A DNA stretch of 14,124 nt from the NCBI GenBank assembly GCA_028279205.1, contig JANQSR010000174.1, positions 1 through 14,124 on the forward strand, given 5' to 3'. This DNA is from Simkania sp. (GTDB lineage: Bacteria > Chlamydiota > Chlamydiia > Chlamydiales > Simkaniaceae). Made by a program: the position numbers and the translations under genes. Shown piece after piece: positions 8,916 to 14,124 of the stretch; the first letter of the stretch is position 1, and each line of letters begins with the position of its first letter. The notes beneath the pieces are model-generated. The model did not search any database. It was not told the DNA's origin and was given only the letters and a program-made list of their open reading frames with translations.

Positions 8916-9092
8916 AAGATTGAAAAGATTTTCCCCGTTTGGTAGGATGTGTTGAGATCGATTAGAAAATCTTCCTTGGTTTGGGATTAGTTGGGAGTTT
9001 TTGTTCATACCTCTTTGCTTTGGTTGTTTGATTGTTAATTTTTTATTTTCTAATTTTTTCTGTAATTCTTCGTTAAGGAGAGAGTTTGATTT
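8916..9092 (+). promoter_or_regulatory. secY-rpsM intergenic gap with a candidate promoter
   Basis: This is the only gap of any size inside the ribosomal cluster, and it does not encode L36. A 9-bp inverted repeat (AAGATTTTC 8925-8933 with GAAAATCTT 8965-8973, 31-nt loop) has no T-run after it and is not a convincing terminator. The AT-rich 3' half holds TTGATT at 9028-9033 and TAATTT at 9051-9056, 17 bp apart. This could be a weak sigma-70-like promoter for rpsM-rplQ. AAGGAG at 9075-9080 is a clear ribosome binding site for rpsM. Promoter assignment is an inference. Confidence 0.3.
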
Positions 9093-9467
9093 ATGCCTCG
9101 TGTGATAGGGATTGACGTACCGGGAAATAAACGTCTAGTCATTAGTTTGACTTATATTTTTGGTCTTGGAAAAACGTTGTCTGGACGTGTCATTGAGAAG
9201 TTGGGTTTAGATCCAAATATGCTAGCTCAAAATCTGACTGAAGAGGAGATTTCCAAGCTCAACGCCATTTTGCAGAGCGACTTTATCGTGGAAGGGGATC
9301 TTAGAAGAGAGAGGCAAAATAACATCAAACGTCTTACAGCTATTGGCTGTTACCGCGGACATAGACACCGTTTGGGGTTGCCTGTTAGAGGGCAGAGAAC
9401 CCGTTGCAATGCGAGAACGCGCAAGGGGAAGAAAAAGACAGTCGCTGGCAAGAAGAAAGCAACTTAG
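9093..9467 (+). CDS. rpsM: 30S ribosomal protein S13
   Basis: A 124-residue S13. The N-terminal PRVIGIDVPGNKRLVISLTY and the helix-two-turn-helix YIFGLGKTLSGRVIEKLGLD are followed by LTEEEISKLN and VEGDLRRERQNNIKRL. The C-terminal signature is YRGHRHRLGLPVRGQRTRCN and a basic KGKKKTVAGKKK tail that reaches the P-site tRNA. S13 partners S19 in the small-subunit head. A strong ribosome binding site precedes the ATG. The protein reads very close to what I recall of chlamydial S13. Confidence 0.97.
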   Translation: MPRVIGIDVPGNKRLVISLTYIFGLGKTLSGRVIEKLGLDPNMLAQNLTEEEISKLNAILQSDFIVEGDLRRERQNNIKRLTAIGCYRGHRHRLGLPVRGQRTRCNARTRKGKKKTVAGKKKAT

Positions 9468-9490
9468 AGTCTAATTAAGGAGTATCTATT

Positions 9491-9919
9491 TTGGCAAAAG
9501 ATTCGAAAGGGAGCAAAAAAGCTCCCATGGTTAAAAAGCCACCTTTGAAAGTGAAAAAAAAAATCATGCGCACTGTTCCGAATGGAGTCGCTCACGTTAA
9601 GGCAACTTTCAACAATACAATTGTTTCCATTACAGACCCATCTGGTAAGGTGATTAGCTGGGCTTCTGCTGGAAAAGTAAACTTTTCTGGTTCGCGCAAG
9701 TCTTCTGCATTTGCTGGCTCTTTAGCGGCTCAAGAGGCTGCAAAAGATGCAATGAATTACGGTTTAAAGGAGGTTGAAGTCTACCTCAAAGGGCCTGGTG
9801 CTGGTCGTGAGTCGGCAGTGAGGGGGCTTCAAAGTACTGGCTTAGTGATCACGACAATTAAAGATCGAACCCCTGTTCAACACAACGGCTGTCGTCCCAG
9901 AAAAAGACGGCGCGTATAA
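9491..9919 (+). CDS. rpsK: 30S ribosomal protein S11
   Basis: A 142-residue S11 with a lysine-rich N-terminal extension of about 27 residues. The conserved core follows: [20 protein letters not shown], then [40 protein letters not shown] and [16 protein letters not shown]. The C-terminus is the invariant [16 protein letters not shown]11 forms the mRNA exit cleft with S7. The start is TTG at 9491, 8 nt after AAGGAG at 9477-9482. Many bacteria have rpsD (S4) next, but rpoA follows directly. Confidence 0.97.
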   Translation: MAKDSKGSKKAPMVKKPPLKVKKKIMRTVPNGVAHVKATFNNTIVSITDPSGKVISWASAGKVNFSGSRKSSAFAGSLAAQEAAKDAMNYGLKEVEVYLKGPGAGRESAVRGLQSTGLVITTIKDRTPVQHNGCRPRKRRRV

Positions 9920-9942
9920 TATTCTGATAGGAGCATGAGAGA

Positions 9943-11040
9943 ATGACTGTTAAGTACGGAAAATTTAAATTGCCAGATGAGATTGAGGTAGATAAAGCAA
10001 GTGAATCGCCTAAATTTGCTCGTCTGGTCGCCGCCCCTTTCGAACGTGGGTTTGGGCATACGGTTGGCAACGCTCTTCGTCGTATTATGCTCAATGCAAT
10101 AGAGGCTCCCGCGATTATTTCTGTTAAAATAGAGGGTGTACGGCACGAATACACGGCAATCGAAGGGATCATCGAAGATATGACTCATATCATCCTCAAC
10201 CTCAAAGGAGCGTTGATTCGTAAAATTCCATTGGTAGAAAACCAGGATACGCGCGCTCCCAAGCTAGTTACAAAAACGCTCGAGGTGACGCAAGAGATGC
10301 TCGACGCTGCAGGAGGGCAATTTTCTGTCAAACTCGAGCACATTATCGATGAGTCCGAGTTTGAGATCGTCAATCCAGACCACTACCTTTTTACCATAAC
10401 AAAACCGATGGAGAGGCAAATCTCCCTTAAAATTGGGATTGGACGGGGGTATGTTCCTTCTGTAAGGCACGACATGATGAATAGGACTGTTGATGAAATT
10501 CCACTCGATGCGGGATTTTCACCGGTGATCGGGGTTAATTATTATGTCGAAAACGCACGTGTCGGCCAGGATACCGATTATGATCGTTTGGTTCTTGAAG
10601 TGACGACTGATGGACGTGTAACACCTCAAGAGGCACTCTCATTTTCTACTCAAATCGGTGTTCTTCATCTTAAAACCTTTGATGAACTAAAGTTTCAAGA
10701 GGTGACCTTTGATACGGATTCGGTTGATTATGATGCAGACCGTCAACAGATTTTATCGAAGCTCTCTTTGCGCATCGATGAGATTGAGCTTTCTGTTCGC
10801 TCAACAAACTGCTTAGCACAAGCTAACATTGGAACGATTGCAGAGCTCGTCATCATGCCTGAGCAAAAAATGCTCGGCTTCCGCAATTTTGGTAAAAAGT
10901 CACTGAACGAAATCAAAGATAAACTTGAAGAGATGGAACTTCACCTGGGAATGGATCTCTCCCGTTTTAAAATTAATCACGAAAATGTCAAAGAGGTAGT
11001 AGAAAAGTACCTCGAAGGAAAAGTGGAAAAAGAATCATGA
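9943..11040 (+). CDS. rpoA: DNA-directed RNA polymerase subunit alpha
   Basis: A 365-residue alpha subunit, the assembly platform of RNA polymerase. The N-terminal dimerisation domain shows FERGFGHTVGNALRRIML at 33-50 and the insert domain around 52-175. The C-terminal DNA-binding domain is at about 278-340. Its IELSVRSTNCL keeps the arginine (286) and asparagine (289) equivalent to E. coli R265 and N268. GFRNFGKKSLNEIKD keeps the G, K, S and E contacts for UP-element DNA. The E. coli K271 position is alanine here (LAQA instead of LKAE). Its TGA overlaps the rplQ ATG as ATGA. Confidence 0.98.
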   Translation: MTVKYGKFKLPDEIEVDKASESPKFARLVAAPFERGFGHTVGNALRRIMLNAIEAPAIISVKIEGVRHEYTAIEGIIEDMTHIILNLKGALIRKIPLVENQDTRAPKLVTKTLEVTQEMLDAAGGQFSVKLEHIIDESEFEIVNPDHYLFTITKPMERQISLKIGIGRGYVPSVRHDMMNRTVDEIPLDAGFSPVIGVNYYVENARVGQDTDYDRLVLEVTTDGRVTPQEALSFSTQIGVLHLKTFDELKFQEVTFDTDSVDYDADRQQILSKLSLRIDEIELSVRSTNCLAQANIGTIAELVIMPEQKMLGFRNFGKKSLNEIKDKLEEMELHLGMDLSRFKINHENVKEVVEKYLEGKVEKES

Positions 11041-11459
11041 GACATCGGAAGCTAAAAGCTAAATTAGGTCGCACCTCTTCTCATAGAAGGTGCTTGATGG
11101 CTAATATGCTCAAATCGCTCGTTGAACACGAAAGCATTGAAACGACTGTTGCGAAAGCAAAGGAGCTGCGTCGCTTAGCAGATCAGTTGGTTACCCTTGC
11201 CAAAGAGGGGACTCTCCAAAGTCGTCGAGCGATGATTGCGAAGATGATGGTTCGGTTTAACCCTCTTTCTACGAAAGAGGCGAGAGCGGCAAAAAAAGGG
11301 GATTTTTCTGCTTACAACACAGATCGCAGGGTTGTGAGGAAACTTTTTGATGAGATGGCTCCGCGCTATTCTGAGCGGGACGGGGGCTATACCCGGATCA
11401 TTCGTATGGGTCACCGCTCTGGAGATAGGGCTCCCCTCTGTCTGATCGAGTACATTTAA
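11037..11459 (+). CDS. rplQ: 50S ribosomal protein L17
   Basis: A 140-residue L17, last gene of the alpha cluster. Signature segments are RHRKLKAKLGRTSSHRRCLM, then ANMLKSLVEHESIETTVAKA with KELRRLADQLVTLAK. A family-typical DRRVVRKLFDEMAPRY and GGYTRIIRMGHRSGDRAPLC follow. Its stop codon overlaps the stop of the convergent minus-strand gene within TTTAAA. No hairpin plus T-run follows, so transcripts may run on antisense to the neighbour. In C. trachomatis rplQ is followed by the GAPDH gene. Here the phage-like wedge separates them. Confidence 0.97.
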   Translation: MRHRKLKAKLGRTSSHRRCLMANMLKSLVEHESIETTVAKAKELRRLADQLVTLAKEGTLQSRRAMIAKMMVRFNPLSTKEARAAKKGDFSAYNTDRRVVRKLFDEMAPRYSERDGGYTRIIRMGHRSGDRAPLCLIEYI

Positions 11460-11743
11460 ACAACCTTTAACCAGAATTGTGTGTTTTCTCTCATAGCAAT
11501 AGGCTGCCCTTCTGCATCATTTGCTGTGATGTCTATTGCCTTGTATCCGTGAGCTGGTATTCTAAATTGCTTTCCAATGTCCAAATTTTTTGATATGTAA
11601 ACAGGAGCGTCTAGCTCACTGTCGATAAATATAAGTCTAATCGGATGCACAAAAGGAAGGCCTACTCTTAGCCAATTTGTATTGCTTCCTATGTCGGTAT
11701 ATGCAAGCTCCCTTAGTTTTTCAAACTCTGCTGCTAACCCCAT
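11456..11743 (-). CDS. Phage-like small protein of unknown function, probably C-terminally shortened
   Basis: A 95-residue protein on the minus strand, the only such gene in the window. I do not know its function. The pattern (LAAEFEKLRELAYTDIGSN, then VGLPFVHPIRLIFI, VYIS, a strand FRIPAHGYKAIDITAN, and TQFWLKV) resembles small beta-rich proteins in the structural-gene region of tailed phages, as I remember them. Those usually continue 15-20 residues after the TQF(Y/W)xK motif. This one stops at once, its stop overlapping that of rplQ, suggesting loss of the 3' end. The ATG is preceded by GGGGGAAG, a usable ribosome binding site. It could be a phage remnant or a domesticated gene. Confidence 0.6.
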   Translation of the reverse strand: MGLAAEFEKLRELAYTDIGSNTNWLRVGLPFVHPIRLIFIDSELDAPVYISKNLDIGKQFRIPAHGYKAIDITANDAEGQPIAMRENTQFWLKVV

Positions 11744-11761
11744 TCTTCCCCCAAAGAATCA

Positions 11762-11801
11762 TGTCAAACGGTTTGACACAATCATGTCAGACGGTTTGAA
11801 A
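11762..11801. repeat. Tandem pair of 17-bp dyads, operator-like
   Basis: A perfect odd-centred palindrome, TGTCAAACGGTTTGACA, occupies 11762-11778. An imperfect copy, TGTCAGACGGTTTGAAA, is at 11785-11801. The two are 6 bp apart, 23 bp centre to centre, and lie in a 23-bp direct repeat that begins AATCATGTCA (11757 and 11780). Each half-site contains a TTGACA-like box. Neither copy is followed by a T-run, so these are not terminators. The position just upstream of the minus-strand phage-like gene suggests a repressor binding site. The regulator is not in the window. Confidence 0.55.
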
Positions 11802-11844
11802 CGGGAACATATTTTTTCATGATTTCATCTGGCACTTTGCCCAT
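11782..11844 (-). CDS. Possible 20-residue leader peptide upstream of the phage-like gene
   Basis: A minus-strand micro-ORF (MGKVPDEIMKKYVPVSNRLT) starts at the ATG ending at 11844 and stops at a TGA inside the distal dyad, 38 nt before the phage-like gene. There is no clear ribosome binding site. Because of the 23-bp duplication, the stretch V-S-N-R-L-T-stop is encoded twice in different frames, each stop overlapping a new ATG. It could be a leader peptide, a fragment of a neighbouring phage gene, or chance. I give it low weight. Confidence 0.2.
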   Translation of the reverse strand: MGKVPDEIMKKYVPVSNRLT

Positions 11845-11892
11845 TCTAAAATCAAACAGAAATAAAAAAAAATCATCAACTCTTTGGTAAAA

Positions 11893-11921
11893 TTTACAAT
11901 TTAGGGGTAAATAGGTAGAAT
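11893..11921 (+). promoter_or_regulatory. Promoter of gap, near-consensus sigma-70 type
   Basis: TTTACA (11893-11898) and TAGAAT (11916-11921) each match five of six consensus positions and are exactly 17 bp apart. Transcription would start near 11928, giving a leader of about 20 nt before the gap ATG at 11948. This is the best promoter in the window. It means gap can be expressed independently of the ribosomal cluster. Confidence 0.7.
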
Positions 11922-11947
11922 CACGAAAAAAGAGCACGAGAGTTTTT

Positions 11948-12958
11948 ATGAAGATTCGGATAGGAATTAATGGGTTCGGGCGCATTGGTAGGGCTGTTTT
12001 TCGCTTATCTCATGAAAAATTTAAAGATGTTGAAATTGTAGGGATCAACGACCTTGGCTCCACCTCCAGCCTCCTCTACCTGATCAAATACGATTCCATT
12101 CATGGCCGTTTTTCCAAGAGTGTGAAAGTGATTGAAAATGCATGGGTTATAGAGGGAAAAAGAACGCGGATATTGAATGAAAAAGATCCTTCTAATCTTC
12201 CCTGGAAAGAGCTTAAAGCCGATTATATTATCGAATCGACGGGTCGGTTTAACAGATCCGAGGAGGCTCAAAAACATCTGCATGCGGGGGGTAAAAGGGT
12301 GGTGATCTCTGCCCCTGCAAGTGGGGGTGTTCCTACATATGTGATGGGCGTTAATCATACGCAGTATGATCCCAAAGAAGACTTTGTTGTTTCGAACGCT
12401 TCGTGCACAACCAATTGTTTGGCTCCTATTACCAAGGTACTTCTCGATCACTTTGGAATCGAAGAGGGTCTTATGACAACTGTGCATGCAGTAACCTCTA
12501 CGCAGCCGACTCAAGACGGCCCTTCAAAAAAAGATTTTAGAGGAGGACGCTCTGGATATATGAACATCATTCCCTCTTCTACTGGCGCGGCCAAAGCGGT
12601 TGCGCTTTGCCTTCCAGAGGTCAAAGGAAAATTGACGGGTATGGCACTTCGAGTTCCCGTTGCTGATGTTTCTGCCGTTGATTTGACAGTGAGGCTGACA
12701 AAATCGACAAAATATGATATCCTTTGCGACATGATGAAGCGAGAGGCAAGTTCAAATTTGAAAGGGATCTTGGGTTATACGGAAGAGGATGTGGTTTCCT
12801 CCGATTTTATTGGGGATTCCCGTTCTTCCATTTTTGACAAACATGCTGGAGTTGCTCTTAATGACAACTTTTTCAAATTGATTTCATGGTATGACAACGA
12901 GATTGGCTACTCCCATCGTCTCTTAGACTTGATCACTTACATGGCATCAAAAGATTGA
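11948..12958 (+). CDS. gap: Glyceraldehyde-3-phosphate dehydrogenase, type I
   Basis: A 336-residue phosphorylating GAPDH of glycolysis, forming 1,3-bisphosphoglycerate from glyceraldehyde-3-phosphate. The Rossmann start [15 protein letters not shown] is at 3-17, and aspartate 35 in INDLG points to NAD rather than NADP. The active site [12 protein letters not shown] gives the nucleophile Cys153. His180 in TVHAVTSTQ is the base. The phosphate-binding stretch [11 protein letters not shown] and the C-terminal [12 protein letters not shown] are complete. It has its own promoter and terminator. The rplQ-gap adjacency, apart from the wedge, matches C. trachomatis as I recall it. Confidence 0.97.
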   Translation: MKIRIGINGFGRIGRAVFRLSHEKFKDVEIVGINDLGSTSSLLYLIKYDSIHGRFSKSVKVIENAWVIEGKRTRILNEKDPSNLPWKELKADYIIESTGRFNRSEEAQKHLHAGGKRVVISAPASGGVPTYVMGVNHTQYDPKEDFVVSNASCTTNCLAPITKVLLDHFGIEEGLMTTVHAVTSTQPTQDGPSKKDFRGGRSGYMNIIPSSTGAAKAVALCLPEVKGKLTGMALRVPVADVSAVDLTVRLTKSTKYDILCDMMKREASSNLKGILGYTEEDVVSSDFIGDSRSSIFDKHAGVALNDNFFKLISWYDNEIGYSHRLLDLITYMASKD

Positions 12959-12979
12959 GCAGGGGTGCTCGACTTTTTT
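12955..12979 (+). terminator. Intrinsic terminator of gap
   Basis: TTGAGCA (12955-12961), loop GGGG, and TGCTCGA (12966-12972) form a 7-bp stem with one G-T pair. One base later a run of six T's follows (12974-12979). The stem overlaps the gap stop codon (TGA 12956-12958). Geometry fits a Rho-independent terminator on the plus strand. Confidence 0.7.
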
Positions 12980-13018
12980 AGGTGTTAGGAAAGTTAACCT
13001 TTAAAAAATGGAAAATTG

Positions 13019-13675
13019 ATGGTGAATTTTACACGTGAACCCATTATCGAAACGGTGATTACCCCAAAAGAGGGTTTTAGACTTGTTCTTCGCAATATTA
13101 GTGGTATTTCTGAAAAAGAGTACTCTGTGGAGAGCATTGAGGTGATCTCTCTTGGGGGGGCTTTCTTCTTCCGTTCAATGGAAACCGCTCAGGCTTTCTT
13201 GCTCCCAGTTAGTGATTATGAAGTTTTAGAAACGCGCGAACTTCAGACCGTGTTAAAGAAACCAAAAATTGAGAAATCGATCAAAATTGGTGGAGGAAGC
13301 AATGAGAAGAGGTCTAAGGTAGCTCCTGAGAATCAGGGGGAAAAAGCTTCAGAAGAGCACTCTCGAAAAAAAGCCCCTCGTCGTCGCCCATCTCCTGTAA
13401 AAAAAGAGCACTTAGAAGGGATGGAATCGAAACAGTCTGAGCTTCGTGCTCTGCTTTCTCCGCCTACAAGTTTAATTTCGGAGCACATAGATCGGTACAA
13501 AGAGTGCCTCGCTGTCGAGGAAAATTTTCCTTCTGAGGAGTTTACGAATGAGACAGACGATGCGGGTTTGAAAGAGACTCATAAAGGGTCTCTCACTGAA
13601 ACTGAAATTGAAAAGGAAGAAAGGTCGGTAGACATCAAAGATAAGGCTCCAACAATTCCCCAAGCCGAGGATTGA
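13019..13675 (+). CDS. Uncharacterised protein, probably Chlamydiae-specific, with a disordered tail
   Basis: A 218-residue protein with no motif I can tie to a function. Residues 1-90 look folded (REPIIETVITPKEGFRLVLR, then SVESIEVISLGGAFFFRS, then FLLPVSDYEVLETREL). Residues 91-218 are low-complexity and charged, with a basic cluster SRKKAPRRRPSPVKKE at 115-130 and an acidic end. There is no signal peptide or membrane segment. The ATG at 13019 is chosen over a TTG at 13016, with AAATGGA at 13006-13012 upstream. Its place after gap matches the hypothetical gene CT504 of C. trachomatis as I remember it, so orthology is an inference. A nucleic-acid or rRNA-linked role would be speculation. Confidence 0.8.
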   Translation: MVNFTREPIIETVITPKEGFRLVLRNISGISEKEYSVESIEVISLGGAFFFRSMETAQAFLLPVSDYEVLETRELQTVLKKPKIEKSIKIGGGSNEKRSKVAPENQGEKASEEHSRKKAPRRRPSPVKKEHLEGMESKQSELRALLSPPTSLISEHIDRYKECLAVEENFPSEEFTNETDDAGLKETHKGSLTETEIEKEERSVDIKDKAPTIPQAED

Positions 13676-13696
13676 GATTTTTTTCTTCTCTCGCTC

Positions 13697-13705
13697 TGTT
13701 ATGAT
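13697..13705 (+). promoter_or_regulatory. Candidate extended -10 promoter for tRNA-Leu
   Basis: TG at 13697-13698, one base, then TATGAT at 13700-13705 forms an extended -10 element, with five of six matches in the hexamer. The expected -35 position (about 13677-13682) is only T-rich. Transcription would begin about 38 nt before the tRNA. This is a reading by eye. Confidence 0.4.
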
Positions 13706-13749
13706 GAAGATGTGCTTTGACTTGGGGAGGGGCGCTTTTTGGCTCGCAA

Positions 13750-13832
13750 GCTCGGGTGGTGGAATGGTAGACACAAGGGACTTAAAATCCCTTGGACTTT
13801 TGTCCGTGCGGGTTCGAGTCCCGCCCCGAGTA
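13750..13832 (+). tRNA. tRNA-Leu(UAA)
   Basis: An 83-nt class II tRNA folds completely. The acceptor stem GCTCGGG/CCCGAGT has a G1-U72 wobble. The D arm is of GGTGGAATGGTAGACAC type. The anticodon stem AGGGA/TCCCT encloses CTTAAAA with anticodon TAA (13783-13785). A long variable arm GGAC-TTTT-GTCC is present, and the T arm is GCGGG/CCCGC with loop TTCGAGT. The discriminator is A. The 3' CCA is not encoded, so a CCA-adding enzyme must complete it. The UAA anticodon reads UUA and, by wobble, UUG leucine codons. Confidence 0.97.
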
Positions 13833-14124
13833 ATTCACTCTCAGCACCTTAAGAAAAGAAAGCCAACTCTATCTAGGCTACGAGAAAAAATCTCGCGAAC
13901 CACCTTAGGACCACTAAACGGCAAAACCTATTCACCAGTGAGAGAAACAGACCGCATGACTAACTCGTCGTCCCTGAAAATATGCTTGAATCCTTGTTTA
14001 TCTGAGAGAAAAGCTTGATTTAAAAGTATTTTTTAACATAAAATATGCATAGAAATTGCGATTTTTGCCCAAAACCTTGCAAATTTTATGATTCCAAAAA
14101 AGACAAACCATTCACAAGGCAGGC
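13833..14124. other. Stretch with no convincing gene, up to the window edge
   Basis: No gene, IS end or attachment repeat can be supported here. A small hairpin (CGAGA 13881-13885 with TCTCG 13891-13895) lacks a T-run. One minus-strand frame (14035 down to 13841) has protein-like composition but is split by a TAG at 13928-13930 and lacks a suitable start. On the plus strand TTGATT (14015-14020) and TAAAAT (14039-14044), 18 bp apart, could be a promoter for something beyond the edge. A plus-strand frame from the ATG at 14045 (beginning MHRNCDFCPKPCKF) is open to the edge, but its start lies just after that -10 box, so it is not called as a gene. Confidence 0.4.

Noticed and set aside
8925..8973. 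secY terminator from the 9-bp inverted repeat
   Set aside because: The loop is 31 nt, the stem is AT-rich and no T-run follows directly.
11762..11778. The perfect dyad read as an intrinsic terminator for rplQ or the phage-like gene
   Set aside because: There is no T-run on either strand after the stem, and it is upstream, not downstream, of the minus-strand gene.
11845..11985. Upstream 47-codon extension of the minus-strand micro-ORF into gap
   Set aside because: It runs across the gap promoter and start codon, and the extension is low-complexity and hydrophobic.
12005..12514. 169-codon minus-strand frame opposite gap
   Set aside because: It lies wholly inside the certain gap gene and has no independent support.
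13902..13912. GGTCCTAAGGT on the minus strand, identical to the core of the 23S rRNA motif cut by I-CeuI
   Set aside because: Only 11 nt match and the flanks differ from 23S rRNA, so it is likely chance.
13701..14018. 105-codon plus-strand frame running through the tRNA
   Set aside because: It contains the whole tRNA-Leu gene. Its translation there is the product of tRNA sequence, not a protein.
1..14124. CRISPR arrays, insertion sequences with terminal repeats, toxin-antitoxin or defence genes
   Set aside because: I looked for repeat-spacer periodicity, transposase motifs and paired small genes on both strands and saw none.

Overview
The window is a segment of a Chlamydiae-type chromosome, most likely an environmental (amoeba-associated) chlamydia rather than Chlamydia itself. 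This rests on gene order and protein sequence, not on a database search. The S10, spc and alpha ribosomal protein clusters are fused into one plus-strand series. It runs from the 3' part of rplD to rplQ, followed by gap, in the order I remember from Chlamydia trachomatis. The genes rpsN, rpmD, rpmJ, infA and rpsD are missing from their usual places, also as in Chlamydia. Ribosomal proteins L23, L2, L16, S13 and S11 and the GAPDH read closely like chlamydial ones.

Layout: (1) 1-7534 holds rplD (5'-truncated), rplW, rplB, rpsS, rplV, rpsC, rplP, rpmC, rpsQ, rplN, rplX, rplE, rpsH, rplF, rplR, rpsE and rplO. They are packed with gaps of about 4-25 nt or ATGA overlaps. (2) 7539-8915 is secY, the core of the protein translocon. 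(3) 8916-9092 is a 177-nt non-coding gap that may carry a promoter. (4) 9093-11459 is the alpha cluster rpsM-rpsK-rpoA-rplQ. (5) 11456-11947 is an accessory wedge. It holds a short minus-strand gene resembling a family of phage structural-region proteins, two tandem 17-bp dyad elements, and the promoter of gap. (6) 11948-12979 is gap with its own intrinsic terminator. (7) 13019-13675 is an uncharacterised, probably Chlamydiae-specific gene. (8) 13750-13832 is tRNA-Leu(UAA). (9) 13833-14124 is a stretch with no convincing gene.

The main cluster makes ribosomal subunits, the RNA polymerase alpha subunit and SecY, so it co-ordinates the machinery for transcription, translation and secretion. Close packing, ATGA overlaps and the lack of internal terminators imply long polycistronic transcripts and translational coupling. 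The gap gene is uncoupled from the ribosomal cluster by its own near-consensus promoter.

Most of the window is ordinary core genome. The part most worth attention is 11456-11850. A phage-like gene lies there convergent to rplQ, with the two stop codons overlapping. Upstream of it is a tandem pair of 17-bp dyads spaced 23 bp centre to centre, an arrangement reminiscent of lambdoid repressor operators. No new complete system is visible. All functional calls come from reading translated sequence and motifs by eye.
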